Assembly: GCA_045541135.1 (NCBI GenBank)
Contig: JAZQIO010000055.1
Coordinates: forward strand, 1 to 45,004
Length of the DNA: 45,004 bases
Direction of reading: 5' to 3'
Source of the DNA: CAZNKU01 sp045541135
Lineage (GTDB): Bacteria > Bacillota > Clostridia > Monoglobales > Firm-18
The position numbers were made by a program, and so were the translations under genes. Below, piece after piece: positions 24,414 through 33,415 of this stretch. Position 1 is the stretch's first letter; every line of letters begins with the position of its first letter. Below the pieces are notes generated by a model. The model had not been told where the DNA came from, did no database searches, and was given only the letters and a program-made list of their open reading frames with translations.

Positions 24414-24440
24414 AACCCGGACTGTTTAACAGTCCGGGTT
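24414..24440. terminator. Bidirectional terminator between thioesterase and HAD gene
   Basis: Stem AACCCGGACTGTT/AACAGTCCGGGTT lies between two convergent genes. Short T-rich tails are present on both strands, so it can serve both. Confidence 0.75.
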
Positions 24441-24455
24441 TCATATTATATAAAG

Positions 24456-25100
24456 TTATTTAATATTCAACAACTCTGAAAAATCATTTATATAGTGGTC
24501 GGCAACAGCCTTTATATCATCCGTATATTCTGCAGATGAATTGTCATATACGCCACAAACTTTCATTCCTGCGGACTTTGCTGTTTTATCTGCATTATAA
24601 TTATCATCAAGGAACAATATGCTTTCTACAGGTTGTCCCAGCTTTTCCGCAGCTTTTACATATATCTGCGGGTCTGCCTTTGTTGTTGAAAAATCATCAC
24701 AAGACCACACATTGTTAAAAAGATCATATATACCAAGTCTTTTAAGACAAGGGTCAAGGACAGTATGAGGACTTGCAGTAAGCACATTTAAATCCGCCCC
24801 CAAACTTTTAAGCTTTTCGAGAACAGAAACAACATTTGACTTTGCAGGTATATTGTATGCATATTCATTATAAGCATATTCGTTCATTATTTTAATCATT
24901 TCTTCTTTAGACAACGAAACGCCCATTTTTTTGAAATATTCAGCAGTGCCTGCATAGCCTAAAGGTGTAATTATTTTCACTATATCCGATTCATATTTTA
25001 CATTATTTTCATCAAGAATTCTTAACATAACAGCAACGTACGATGGCATTGAATCCACCAAAGTTCCGTCAAAGTCAAACAAATATGTATTATACTTCAC
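24456..25100 (-). CDS. HAD family phosphatase (phosphoglycolate phosphatase-like)
   Basis: About 214 residues with HAD motifs I (YLFDFDGTLVDS, nucleophile Asp), II (LTASPH), III (Lys in STTKADPQIY) and IV (LFLDDNYNAD). A helical cap sits between motifs I and II, as in subfamily I (Gph/PGM-like). The start chosen is GTG at 25100, with AAAGGAG 8 bases upstream; the ATG at 25124 leaves the ribosome site inside the coding region. The substrate is not known. It is monocistronic, with a promoter upstream and a terminator shared with the thioesterase. Confidence 0.88.
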   Translation of the reverse strand: MKYNTYLFDFDGTLVDSMPSYVAVMLRILDENNVKYESDIVKIITPLGYAGTAEYFKKMGVSLSKEEMIKIMNEYAYNEYAYNIPAKSNVVSVLEKLKSLGADLNVLTASPHTVLDPCLKRLGIYDLFNNVWSCDDFSTTKADPQIYVKAAEKLGQPVESILFLDDNYNADKTAKSAGMKVCGVYDNSSAEYTDDIKAVADHYINDFSELLNIK

Positions 25101-25159
25101 TACCAATTCTCCTTTTATGTTCATAATTCAAATACTTCATATACTTTAAAAACAATATG

Positions 25160-25188
25160 ATATTAACACAATCTACAGTAAAAGTCAA
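25160..25188 (-). promoter_or_regulatory. Promoter of the HAD phosphatase gene
   Basis: Minus strand: TTGACT (25188-25183), 17-base spacer, TAATAT (25165-25160). Confidence 0.6.
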
Positions 25189-25240
25189 TTACCTATACGC
25201 CAAATACAAACTTAAAACCCTCTGAATAAACAGATAGTTT

Positions 25241-25312
25241 TCAAGAATCAATTTGTTTGCTTATCTTACCACAATAACAGCCCATTACAGTTGTAGGAAC
25301 GTATTTATCCAT
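25241..25312 (-). other. Short Cys-containing ORF of 23 codons, doubtful
   Basis: In the gap before blaI, the minus strand reads MDKYVPTTVMGCYCGKISKQ... for 23 codons, and the frame is open for about 11 codons more upstream without a start (RRKKQGITFCR). It looks protein-like, but no ribosome site at normal spacing is seen. It may be the end of a decayed gene. The rest of 25189-25396 shows only a BlaI-like dyad at 25284-25297. Confidence 0.2.
25284..25297. promoter_or_regulatory. Possible distal BlaI-type dyad
   Basis: TACAGTTGTA core (25286-25295) identical to that of the promoter-proximal dyad, about 126 bases upstream of it. It may be chance or a distal operator. Confidence 0.35.
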
Positions 25313-25396
25313 TCTGCAAAATGTAATTCCCTGTTTTTTTCGTCTACTTTACAAATTTATTTTAACTCAATTCATAGTGAAAGTAAAAAAAGTACT

Positions 25397-25450
25397 TGAC
25401 AATTTTGAATTACAGTTGTAATATATAATCAAAGATTACAATTGTAATCC
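25397..25450 (+). promoter_or_regulatory. Promoter and paired BlaI/MecI-type operators
   Basis: TTGACA (25397-25402), 17-base spacer, TAATAT (25420-25425). Two dyads with the TACA-NN-TGTA core of BlaI/MecI operators: ATTACA-GT-TGTAAT (25410-25423), overlapping the -10 box, and GATTACA-AT-TGTAATC (25435-25450), in the early transcript. Their centres are 26 bp apart. This fits autoregulation of the blaI-M56-SLH unit. Confidence 0.85.
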
Positions 25451-25469
25451 AATATAAGGAGGTGAAAAA

Positions 25470-25838
25470 ATGGAAAAATTACAGATAACAGATGCAGAAT
25501 TCTGCGTTATGAAGGCATTATGGAAAAAAGAGCCTTGCACAAGTGGTGAAATAGTCGACGAGGTCTCTAAAATCCAGGACTGGAACGACAAAACAATAAG
25601 AACATTAATCAACAGGTTAGTTTCAAAAGGTGCCGTAAAAACCGAAAAAACAGCCTCTAAAGCATTTATATATTCCACACTCATATCTGAAAAGGATTAT
25701 ATGAACGTTGAAAACAACAATTTTTTAAATAAGCTTTACGGTGGCTCGGTAAAATTGATGCTTGCAAGTTTTGTGGAAAACAACAATCTTTCAGACGAAG
25801 AAATTCAAAACCTCAAGGACATATTGGAGGGAAAATAA
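25470..25838 (+). CDS. BlaI/MecI/CopY family transcriptional repressor
   Basis: A 122-residue winged-helix dimer. TDAEFCVMKALWKKEPCTSGEIVDEV and WNDKTIRTLINRLVSKGAVKTEK form the DNA-binding domain (about 5-70). The C-terminal dimer part, FVENNNLSDEEIQNLKDILEG, follows. In BlaI/MecI, cleavage in the dimer part follows activation of the M56 sensor. ATG at 25470 has AAGGAGGTG upstream. The next gene, an M56 peptidase, starts one base after its stop. It should bind the paired dyads in its own promoter. Confidence 0.93.
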   Translation: MEKLQITDAEFCVMKALWKKEPCTSGEIVDEVSKIQDWNDKTIRTLINRLVSKGAVKTEKTASKAFIYSTLISEKDYMNVENNNFLNKLYGGSVKLMLASFVENNNLSDEEIQNLKDILEGK

Positions 25839-27404
25839 ATGAGTGTTCAAAATATTTTCTATTATGTAATACAGGCATCCATATTCGGAAGCGTAATTGG
25901 AATTATTATTTATTTCTTAAAATCAACCATATTACGAAAATTACCTGCAAAATGGCAACATCTTCTTTGGTTTATAATGATTTTTAAGCTCATACTTCCC
26001 AACGGACCGGAAAGTAAAATAAGCATTTTCAATCAAATAAATATTACAGGTAAAATATCGGAAGCAGATATTTTAAAAATTGCACAAAAACCAATACAGA
26101 TAACCGAATCAATACAACACGCAAAAAGCTACAGCTTTGCGGATATTTTGCCATATATATGGATTACCGTATTTACAATTACAGTTTTGTGGATAATTAT
26201 AAGCTTTATTATTTTAAAATATAAAATAGAAGGCTCTTCTTCCTCTCCCTCTGACGTAACCGAGGAAATATTAACACATTGTATGAAAAAAGCAGGCGTT
26301 CGCAAAAAAATAAGAATTATTGTACAAAATCACGTAAACTCAACAGCACTTTACGGTTTTTTCAATCCTAAAATACTTATAACAAAAGATTTTGAGAATA
26401 TGGATGCAAGCCACATAGAATACACTTTTTTACATGAACTTTCACACTATAAGCGTGGCGACATTGCCGTAAATTATCTTTTGATATTTATAAGATGTGT
26501 ACACTGGTTCAATCCGATTATATGGTTTTTGTTCAAAAAAATACGCCGTGATGCGGAGATTGCAACAGATGAAAGGGCAATGAATTATCTGAATCCGGAA
26601 GATTATAAAGGCTACGGTATGACTTTAATAAATACATTGTCGTTAAAGCCTCAGAAATTGCCCAATATGCTTGGGATGGCAAATAACAAAAAAGACATTA
26701 CAAAAAGAATAAAAGCCGTTGCAAGGTTTAAAAAAGCAAGTTTTTTGCAACACATAAACGGTTTTTTTGCTATACTGCTTATTGCAACTGTTTCTCTTAC
26801 AAGTGCAGTTATGGCAAAACCAATAAGCAACGTCATATACAACAATTTTCCTCTTCCGGAATTAAAGGTTGTTGATAAAAACCAAAAATACGAATTTGGC
26901 ACAGAAAACCCCAATATTCCAAAAGATATACAAACATATGATGATAGCACCGCGAATGATTATATTACTGTTGAATCACAGGAATCAGTTGAAAACGAAT
27001 ATAACGAATATGAATATATGAACACTATAAATTTAAGTCTTGATTCCGTTATTGAAAGCACAGGTCAGGTTATAGATAATTCAAACAACACAACTGACCT
27101 TACAAGAAATGCAAAAATTATATTTTACAACACAGATTACGACGGAGTATACACTTTTAAGGTAAAGCCGAATAGCGGCGGCTACATTCAGTTTTTAATT
27201 GAAAATGAGGGTTTTAACCACGACGTATACATAGGAATATACCACGTTGACAGCAAAGGTCGCGGTTGGGACTACTGCTTTAACACAAAGACAAAAGTCC
27301 CCAAATATCTTGACGGCTATGAACCCGGTGAAGAATATATTGTAACCATAAGCTGTTATTGCCCGGGACATTACGACATTAACGGAAGAATTTTAGTTTA
27401 CTAA
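25839..27404 (+). CDS. M56 family membrane metallopeptidase, BlaR1-like, with non-PBP C-terminus
   Basis: A 521-residue integral membrane protease. Hydrophobic helices lie near 12-28, 38-54 and 103-127. The zinc site is HELSH (199-203), followed by RRDAEIATDERAM with the third ligand region, and another helix at about 305-325. In BlaR1/MecR1 this part cuts the repressor after ligand binding outside. The extracellular C-terminus (about 330-521) lacks the penicillin-binding SxxK/SxN/KTG domain. Instead it ends in a beta-rich module (YDGVYTFKVKPNSGGYIQF, YEPGEEYIVTISCY) resembling pre-peptidase C-terminal domains. The signal sensed is thus unlikely to be a beta-lactam acylating a serine. Coupled to blaI, and followed 15 bases later by an SLH protein gene. 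Confidence 0.88.
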   Translation: MSVQNIFYYVIQASIFGSVIGIIIYFLKSTILRKLPAKWQHLLWFIMIFKLILPNGPESKISIFNQINITGKISEADILKIAQKPIQITESIQHAKSYSFADILPYIWITVFTITVLWIIISFIILKYKIEGSSSSPSDVTEEILTHCMKKAGVRKKIRIIVQNHVNSTALYGFFNPKILITKDFENMDASHIEYTFLHELSHYKRGDIAVNYLLIFIRCVHWFNPIIWFLFKKIRRDAEIATDERAMNYLNPEDYKGYGMTLINTLSLKPQKLPNMLGMANNKKDITKRIKAVARFKKASFLQHINGFFAILLIATVSLTSAVMAKPISNVIYNNFPLPELKVVDKNQKYEFGTENPNIPKDIQTYDDSTANDYITVESQESVENEYNEYEYMNTINLSLDSVIESTGQVIDNSNNTTDLTRNAKIIFYNTDYDGVYTFKVKPNSGGYIQFLIENEGFNHDVYIGIYHVDSKGRGWDYCFNTKTKVPKYLDGYEPGEEYIVTISCYCPGHYDINGRILVY

Positions 27405-27419
27405 AAAGGAGCGAAAAAC

Positions 27420-28424
27420 ATGAAAAGAATAATTGCATTAACTTTAATACTAATTTTATCCTCCACTGCTATTGTATTTGCAAACGACATTGGAGCTATA
27501 AAAGAAAATCTTACCAAATACAACATTATTACAGACTATGAAATCGGCACAATAAACAGAGCCGAAGCTGCAAAAATCATAGTAACAATGATGGGTATGG
27601 GTGAATGTGAAAGAACAGACACAAAGTTTATTGACGTACCAAAGGAATACTGGGCAAGCGGATATATAAACCGTGCGCAGGAAATGGGCATAATAAACGG
27701 CCACGGGGACGGTACATTCAAGCCCGAACAAAAGCTTACAAATGAGCAGTTTATAAAAATGCTTGTAGTTGCTTTGGGCTATGAACCAACCGTAGCAGGC
27801 ACATACCCGACGGGGTATTTTGCAAAGGCAACACAGCTTGGCATTACACGAAGTCTTGATTTAACAGGAACAGATGTTGCACTAAGAAGCGATGTTGCCG
27901 TAATGGTTTACAATGCATTGGATATTCCTATTATGTATCAAAGCGGGTACGGTGATGTTGTAACATTTGTAGTTGCAGACGGCAAAGACGGCATTGAAAA
28001 AATCACACTCAGAATTAAGCTTGATAACCAACTTAAAAACAAAGATAATACAACAAGCCAAGAATATAATGGCCCTGAAATAGTTTTTTACAAAGTGGAA
28101 AACAACACCGACCTTGTGACATTACCCGATAACCAAAGTCAAAATAATTCATTCAGCGGTGAAGAATACATTGGCAGAGTTTTGAAAATCAGTAACCTGC
28201 AAAAGAAAAACGGAACATACATTTTTGAAAACTCGCTTAATGAAAATGACAATGCTAAATATATTATAAACAATGACACTTACGTACAAATTACATCAAA
28301 CACCGTTGATATTAAAAATATCAAGAACGATATGTATGCACAGGTATGGCATTATACAGACGATAAAGACGAAATTGAAATTTTAAAAATCGAACTTATG
28401 AAAAATAAGCCAAGTGGCATATAA
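27420..28424 (+). CDS. SLH-domain surface protein downstream of BlaI/M56
   Basis: A 334-residue secreted protein. Signal peptide MKRIIALTLILILSSTAIVFA; SLH modules from about 25 to 185 (FIDVPKEYWASGYINRAQEMGIINGHGDGTFKPEQKLTNEQF is the clearest). The C-terminal region, about 190-334, is unrecognised and rich in Lys/Asp/Asn. ATG at 27420 has AAAAGGAGCG upstream. It is the last gene of the BlaI-M56 unit and likely its output or its ligand-facing partner at the cell wall. Confidence 0.85.
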   Translation: MKRIIALTLILILSSTAIVFANDIGAIKENLTKYNIITDYEIGTINRAEAAKIIVTMMGMGECERTDTKFIDVPKEYWASGYINRAQEMGIINGHGDGTFKPEQKLTNEQFIKMLVVALGYEPTVAGTYPTGYFAKATQLGITRSLDLTGTDVALRSDVAVMVYNALDIPIMYQSGYGDVVTFVVADGKDGIEKITLRIKLDNQLKNKDNTTSQEYNGPEIVFYKVENNTDLVTLPDNQSQNNSFSGEEYIGRVLKISNLQKKNGTYIFENSLNENDNAKYIINNDTYVQITSNTVDIKNIKNDMYAQVWHYTDDKDEIEILKIELMKNKPSGI

Positions 28425-28429
28425 AGTTA

Positions 28430-28459
28430 AAAAGCTCTCTGAACTTCCAGAGAGCTTTT
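28430..28459. terminator. Bidirectional terminator between SLH gene and thrS
   Basis: Stem AAAAGCTCTCT / AGAGAGCTTTT with an 8-base loop and A/T tails on both sides, between convergent genes. Confidence 0.85.
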
Positions 28460-28467
28460 AATATACA

Positions 28468-30216
28468 TTATCTTACTTTATCTGCAATTTCTTTTTCTAT
28501 AAATGCAACATATTCATCAATAGTCATAGAACCCATATCACCGTTGCGGCGTGAACGAACGGAAACAGTACCTGCTTCAACCTCGTTATCACCTACGATA
28601 ATCATGTTAGGATTCTTTTCAAGCTGACCCTGGCGAATCTTATATCCAAGCTTTTCATTGCGGAAGTCTGCTTCAACACGGATACCCTTTTCGATGAATA
28701 TCTTCTTAATCTTTTCAGCATATTCAAAGTGACGTTCTGATACAGGAATAATCTTAACCTGTACAGGAGCAAGCCATGTTGGGAATGCACCTGCATACTT
28801 TTCAATAAGCAAAGCAAGTGTCCTTTCATAACAACCGATAGATGTTCTGTGGATAATATACGGATGCTTCTTTGAACCGTCTTTATCTGTATATTCCATA
28901 CCGAATTTTTCTGCCAACATCTGGTCAACCTGAATTGTGATAAGTGTATCTTCCTTACCGAATACATTTTTAATCTGAATATCAAGCTTTGGTCCGTAGA
29001 ATGCAGCCTCACCTATACCAACTGCATACGGAATTTCAAGGTGATCAAGAATTTTACCCATAATACCCTGTGCCTCATCCCACTGCTCCTTTGTACCGAT
29101 GTATTTTTCGCTATCCTCAGGATCCCACTGTGAGAATCTGTATGATACATCTTCATAAAGACCAAGAGTTTTAAGCATATAAATAGCAAGCTCCAAGCAC
29201 TGCTTGAATTCTTCTTCCAACTGTTCAGGCAAGCACATCAGGTGACCTTCTGAGATTGTGAACTGACGCACACGTATAAGACCGTGCATTTCACCTGAAG
29301 ATTCATTTCTGAAAAGTGTTGATGTTTCGCTGTAACGTAGTGGCAAATCTCTGTAACTTCTCATTTCGTTAAGGTATGCCTGATACTGGAACGGACAAGT
29401 CATTGGACGAAGTGCAAAAACTTCCTTGTCAGTTTCTTCATCCCCCATTACGAACATACCATCTTTGTAGTGATCCCAGTGACCTGAGATTTTATACAAA
29501 TCACTCTTTGCCATAAGAGGTGTCTTTGTAAGCTGCCAACCGCGTTTTTGTTCTTCATCTTCAACAAATCTTTGCAATGTCTGGATAATTCTTGAGCCTT
29601 TTGGAAGTATGATTGGCAAGCCCTGACCTATTGAGTCAACAGTTGTGAACAAGCCAAGTTCACGACCAAGTTTGTTGTGGTCACGTCTTTTCGCTTCTTC
29701 AAGCTGTTCAAGATGTGTTGCAAGCTCATCCTTTGTTTCAAAAGCTGTACCGTAAATACGTGTAAGCATCTTATTCTTTTCGTCGCCTCTCCAGTATGCA
29801 CCTGTTGCACTCAAAAGCTTATAAGCCTTTACCTTGCTTGTATACTTAACGTGAGGGCCTGCACAAAGATCAGTAAATTCACCCTGCTTGTAGAATGAAA
29901 TTACTTCACCCTCCGGAAGGTCGTTTATAAGTTCAACCTTATAAGGCTCATCCTTCATAAGTTCTAATGCTTCTTCCTTTGGAAGTTCGAATCTTTCAAT
30001 TTTAAGGTTTTCCTTAACAATCTTTTTCATTTCAGCTTCAATTTTGTCTAAATCATCAGGAGTGAAGCCGTTTTCAGTATCAAAGTCATAGTAAAAGCCT
30101 GTGTCAATAGCAGGACCTATAGCCAGCTTTACATCAGGGTAAAGTCTTTTTACAGCCTGTGCCATAATATGTGACGCAGAATGTCTTAATGTTTGTAGTT
30201 CGTTCATTTCACTCAT
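28468..30216 (-). CDS. thrS: Threonine--tRNA ligase lacking the TGS domain
   Basis: A class II aminoacyl-tRNA synthetase charging tRNA-Thr. The 582 residues are about 60 fewer than usual: the N-terminal TGS domain is absent and the protein starts at the editing domain (LRHSASHIMAQAVKRLYPDVKLAIGP, about 10-35; CAGPHV). The catalytic core has ALRPMTCPFQYQAY (zinc Cys), MHGLIRVRQFTISEGH (motif 2) and HRTSIGCYERTLALLIEKYAG (motif 3). The C-terminal anticodon domain includes VRSRRNGDMG. ATG at 30216 has AGAAAGGA upstream. The gene is monocistronic and controlled by a Thr T-box. Confidence 0.96.
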   Translation of the reverse strand: MSEMNELQTLRHSASHIMAQAVKRLYPDVKLAIGPAIDTGFYYDFDTENGFTPDDLDKIEAEMKKIVKENLKIERFELPKEEALELMKDEPYKVELINDLPEGEVISFYKQGEFTDLCAGPHVKYTSKVKAYKLLSATGAYWRGDEKNKMLTRIYGTAFETKDELATHLEQLEEAKRRDHNKLGRELGLFTTVDSIGQGLPIILPKGSRIIQTLQRFVEDEEQKRGWQLTKTPLMAKSDLYKISGHWDHYKDGMFVMGDEETDKEVFALRPMTCPFQYQAYLNEMRSYRDLPLRYSETSTLFRNESSGEMHGLIRVRQFTISEGHLMCLPEQLEEEFKQCLELAIYMLKTLGLYEDVSYRFSQWDPEDSEKYIGTKEQWDEAQGIMGKILDHLEIPYAVGIGEAAFYGPKLDIQIKNVFGKEDTLITIQVDQMLAEKFGMEYTDKDGSKKHPYIIHRTSIGCYERTLALLIEKYAGAFPTWLAPVQVKIIPVSERHFEYAEKIKKIFIEKGIRVEADFRNEKLGYKIRQGQLEKNPNMIIVGDNEVEAGTVSVRSRRNGDMGSMTIDEYVAFIEKEIADKVR

Positions 30217-30240
30217 TTAATCATATCCTTTCTTTGTATT

Positions 30241-30494
30241 AAAAAAACACCCCTACTTTGAGCATAACTCAAAATAGGGGTGCAAAATTCAAATTCGCAC
30301 GGTTCCACCCTAATTACGGTACATACCGTCACTTAATTACCATTAACGCAAGGTTCACGGCAATGCTTACTGCAATTTTCAGCACGCAACTCCGAAGTGG
30401 TATTCACCGCCATTCACGTAAAAGTGTTTCCAGCCACGACACTTTCTCTCTAAAAACGCTACCCTGACAGCTACTGTCTTCATCATCGTCATTA
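30241..30494 (-). promoter_or_regulatory. T-box riboswitch, threonine (ACC) specifier, before thrS
   Basis: Minus strand: Stem I with GAGAGAAAGTG; specifier ACC (30401-30399) followed by ACTTCGGAGT; T-box AGGGTGGAACCGTGCG; terminator CACCCCTATTTTGAG (30282-30268) / CTCAAAGTAGGGGTG (30262-30248) then a T-run. The promoter is TTGACA (30527-30522), 16-base spacer, TATAAT (30505-30500) with TGT before it. Uncharged tRNA-Thr should raise thrS expression. Confidence 0.95.
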
Positions 30495-30531
30495 AAGATA
30501 TTATAACACTTTTTAATAATTTGTCAATAGA

Positions 30532-31329
30532 TTATTTTACTAAAAAATATCCTATTACCAAAACACCGAGAACTATTCTATACCAGCCAAAACCCGAAAA
30601 ACTATGTTTTTTAACGAAATTCATTAAAAACTTAATGGCAATCATTGATATGATATACGAAACAATCATACCAACAACTAAAAGCCCCCACTCTATTGCA
30701 CCCTCATGTGTCACAATTTTCAAAAGGCTTACACCAAACATAATTGGAATTGCAAGGAAAAATGAAAATTCTGCCGCAACTGTTCTTGAGCATCCCATAA
30801 GCATACCGCCCAAAATTGTTGAGCCGGAGCGTGAAGTACCGGGTATAATTGAAAGTACCTGAAATGCACCGATAGAAAGTGCAGTTTTGTACGACATATC
30901 ATCGATTGTCTTAACAGTAGTTTTTTTCTGCAATTTTTCCACAAGTATAAACGCTATACCGTATATTATAAGCATTGCGGAAACAACCTGCCAATTTTCG
31001 AACTTTTCCATAAGGTCATTAAGAAGTAAACCTATAACACCTGCCGGAATACAAGCTACAATAACCTTAAACCACATTTGCCATGTATTGTTTTTTTCCT
31101 TTGGTGTTTTCTTTTTGGAAAACGGATTTAGCTTATTGAAGAACAATGTTACAACCGCAAGTATTGCACCAAGCTGTATAACATACAAATAAAGCTGTGA
31201 TTCCAAAAACGAGCCTGTACTGTCTGCGATTTCATTAAACAAAATCATATGTCCGGTAGAACTTATTGGTAACCATTCCGTTATACCTTCAACAATTCCA
31301 AGAATAATTGATTTCAAATATTCAATCAT
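30532..31329 (-). CDS. uppP: Undecaprenyl-diphosphate phosphatase
   Basis: An integral membrane enzyme recycling undecaprenyl pyrophosphate for cell-wall synthesis (BacA family; confers bacitracin tolerance when raised). 265 residues with the family motifs GIVEGITEWLPISSTGHM (about 12-29) and PGTSRSGSTILGGMLMGCSR (about 160-179), and about eight hydrophobic segments. ATG at 31329 has GGAGG upstream. It follows galK with a weak hairpin between them and could be read from the galK promoter. Confidence 0.95.
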   Translation of the reverse strand: MIEYLKSIILGIVEGITEWLPISSTGHMILFNEIADSTGSFLESQLYLYVIQLGAILAVVTLFFNKLNPFSKKKTPKEKNNTWQMWFKVIVACIPAGVIGLLLNDLMEKFENWQVVSAMLIIYGIAFILVEKLQKKTTVKTIDDMSYKTALSIGAFQVLSIIPGTSRSGSTILGGMLMGCSRTVAAEFSFFLAIPIMFGVSLLKIVTHEGAIEWGLLVVGMIVSYIISMIAIKFLMNFVKKHSFSGFGWYRIVLGVLVIGYFLVK

Positions 31330-31349
31330 ATATAATCCTCCAAAATATC

Positions 31350-31372
31350 AAAGGACAGCATTACTGTCCTTT
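31350..31372 (-). terminator. Weak hairpin between galK and uppP
   Basis: Stem AAAGGACAG / CTGTCCTTT with a 5-base loop. The tail on the minus strand is GATATTTT rather than a T-run, so termination is probably partial. Confidence 0.5.
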
Positions 31373-31382
31373 GTGTAAAAAT

Positions 31383-32567
31383 TTATTTTATTTCGCAACC
31401 TCCGTCACCGATTTCAGTAACATAAAATTCAGGTTTAAGACCGGTTCTTGCTTCGTAGTTTTTGCCAACTTCTGCAATGAAAGTATCAACTGCATCTGCT
31501 TCAACAATACTTACTGTGCAACCGCCAAATCCACCGCCTGTCATACGTGAGCCAAGTACACCTTTAATCTTACGTGCTTCTTCCACCATTGTATCAAGCT
31601 CAACACCTGTAACTTCATAGTCATAACGAAGAGAGTCATGTGAACCGTTCATAAGTTCACCGAATTTCACAATATCTCCTGCTGTCAAAGCATCAATAGA
31701 CTTAAGAACTCTGTCGTCTTCAGTAATAACGTGTCTTGCGCGTCTTAACAAAATGTCGTCTGTAAGAACATCTTTATGCTGTTCAAATTCTTCAACAGAA
31801 ATTTCACCAAGGCAATTTTTCTCGGGCATAACAGTTTTTAAAATCGCAAAAGCATCTTCACACTGCTGACGTCTTTCGTTGTATTTTGAAGCACCTAATG
31901 AATGTTTTTTCTTAGTATTTGAAACTACAATTTTTTTACCTTCCAAAACAACCGGTACATGCTTATAGTCTAATGTCTGACACTGTAGGAAAATTGCATG
32001 GTCTTCCTTACCCATAGCAGATGCAAACTGATCCATAATGCCACAGTTTACACCAACATAGATATTTTCTGCCCTTTGACCTATTTTAGCCATTTCAACC
32101 ATATTTACAGGCTCAGTAATACCATTTTTTTCATTATGTAGCGTAGCAAAAGCCAACGCAGTTGAAACTTCAATAGCTGCTGATGATGAAAGACCACCAC
32201 CGTGAGGTGTTGTATCATCATAAAGCATATCACAACCTACGATATCGTAGTTGTCTTTTAACATTTCGCTTATGATACCTGCCTGATAGTCTCCCCATCT
32301 TAAATCTTTATAATCTTCAATTTTATTTATATCAACAGTAACTCTGTCAGGAAGGTCTGTTGCAGCCATTCTTACAACATTTTCACCATTTGGACGAAGA
32401 ACAATAGTTGTTTTAAATTTAAGTGCAGCAGGGAATACATAACCACCATTATAATCTGTATGTTCACCAATTAAATTAACTCTTCCCGGTGATGCAAAAA
32501 CACGAAGTCCCTCTTCTGAACCTCCGTAAATATCCAAAAACATTTTTTTGATTTCCAAAACTGTCAT
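31383..32567 (-). CDS. galK: Galactokinase
   Basis: Phosphorylates galactose to galactose-1-phosphate (GHMP kinase family). 394 residues with SPGRVNLIGEHTDYNGGYVFP (galactokinase signature, about 26-46), the ATP-binding GGGLSSSAAIEVS, and the C-terminal GGGFGGCTVSIV. ATG at 32567 has CGGAGGAG upstream. No galT or galE is next to it, so the rest of the Leloir pathway must lie elsewhere. Confidence 0.96.
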   Translation of the reverse strand: MTVLEIKKMFLDIYGGSEEGLRVFASPGRVNLIGEHTDYNGGYVFPAALKFKTTIVLRPNGENVVRMAATDLPDRVTVDINKIEDYKDLRWGDYQAGIISEMLKDNYDIVGCDMLYDDTTPHGGGLSSSAAIEVSTALAFATLHNEKNGITEPVNMVEMAKIGQRAENIYVGVNCGIMDQFASAMGKEDHAIFLQCQTLDYKHVPVVLEGKKIVVSNTKKKHSLGASKYNERRQQCEDAFAILKTVMPEKNCLGEISVEEFEQHKDVLTDDILLRRARHVITEDDRVLKSIDALTAGDIVKFGELMNGSHDSLRYDYEVTGVELDTMVEEARKIKGVLGSRMTGGGFGGCTVSIVEADAVDTFIAEVGKNYEARTGLKPEFYVTEIGDGGCEIK

Positions 32568-32598
32568 ATTTTCTCCTCCGATTTCTTAATATGTGTTT

Positions 32599-32627
32599 AT
32601 TATACTACTAAATACAAAATTATTCAA
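32599..32627 (-). promoter_or_regulatory. Promoter of galK
   Basis: Minus strand: TTGAAT (32627-32622), 17-base spacer, TATAAT (32604-32599). Confidence 0.65.
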
Positions 32628-32635
32628 TAGACAAA

Positions 32636-33394
32636 TCATTTTTTATAGATTCGGAATGAATAAAAAATCAAAACAGAAAGTGATATTACAATTATAACAA
32701 ACGGCAACCATTCACTAATTCCTCCAATATTTATGATTTTTTTATATTCCGCATGCATTACAGATATGGATACAGAACAAAGCAGCAGTGTAAAATATGC
32801 ATTAACATTCCAGACTTTACGATATTTTAAATTCTTTTTTATTGACTCCTCAATGTTATCATCTACAAAATTTTTAAACTTGCATATTATAAAATTAAAA
32901 GTAAAAGAAAGTATTGCTATAAAAACCTGTACAGATATTATTAAAGTAATACACGCATCGCCTTTACCTATAAAAAAGCTTATAATTACCGGCACAAGAT
33001 ACGTTATATAAAAAGCGGGATTTATCATTTTCAACAAGTATTTTTCCGGAGGATTGTTTATTATAATTTCTACCGGAACATCCTTTACAAAAACATCTTT
33101 TAAGCTGTTCCTTATCCTATAATATATTAAAGACATAATAACAATATACAGTACTATTGAAATATTGGAAAAAATATAGCTGTTTTTTCCTATACAGGCA
33201 ATTGAAAAAGCTATGGCACAAAGTATGGAAAAACAAACATACAATACACTAAAACTTTGACTTAGTTTTGATTCGATATCAACCTTTATTCCAAATCTAT
33301 TATCCTTTCCTCCCATAAACGGGCTTATACAAAAAACTACACATATTACAATATATACCAAAACAACAAAGATTCTTAACACTATATTGCCCAA
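32636..33394 (-). CDS. Polytopic membrane protein of unknown function
   Basis: A 252-residue protein with about seven hydrophobic segments (near 3-25, 44-66, 70-90, 126-146, 148-170, 198-216 and 225-245) and a basic C-terminus (FRIYKK). A loose likeness to SdpI/DUF1648-type proteins (GGKDNRFGIKVDIE after the first helix) is noted but not convincing. The start is TTG at 33394 with GGGGGTG 6 bases upstream; GTG at codon 5 is an alternative. It has its own promoter and is divergent from sigH. Confidence 0.65.
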   Translation of the reverse strand: MGNIVLRIFVVLVYIVICVVFCISPFMGGKDNRFGIKVDIESKLSQSFSVLYVCFSILCAIAFSIACIGKNSYIFSNISIVLYIVIMSLIYYRIRNSLKDVFVKDVPVEIIINNPPEKYLLKMINPAFYITYLVPVIISFFIGKGDACITLIISVQVFIAILSFTFNFIICKFKNFVDDNIEESIKKNLKYRKVWNVNAYFTLLLCSVSISVMHAEYKKIINIGGISEWLPFVIIVISLSVLIFYSFRIYKK

Positions 33395-33415
33395 AAAAGC
33401 ACCCCCTTTTTTGGT

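Noticed and set aside
33391..33414. Hairpin hiding the ribosome site of the membrane protein gene (CCAAAAAAG/CTTTTTTGG)
   Set aside because: The predicted transcription start lies near 33409, inside the 5' arm, so the hairpin would not form fully in the mRNA. It may still be a DNA operator, but support is thin.
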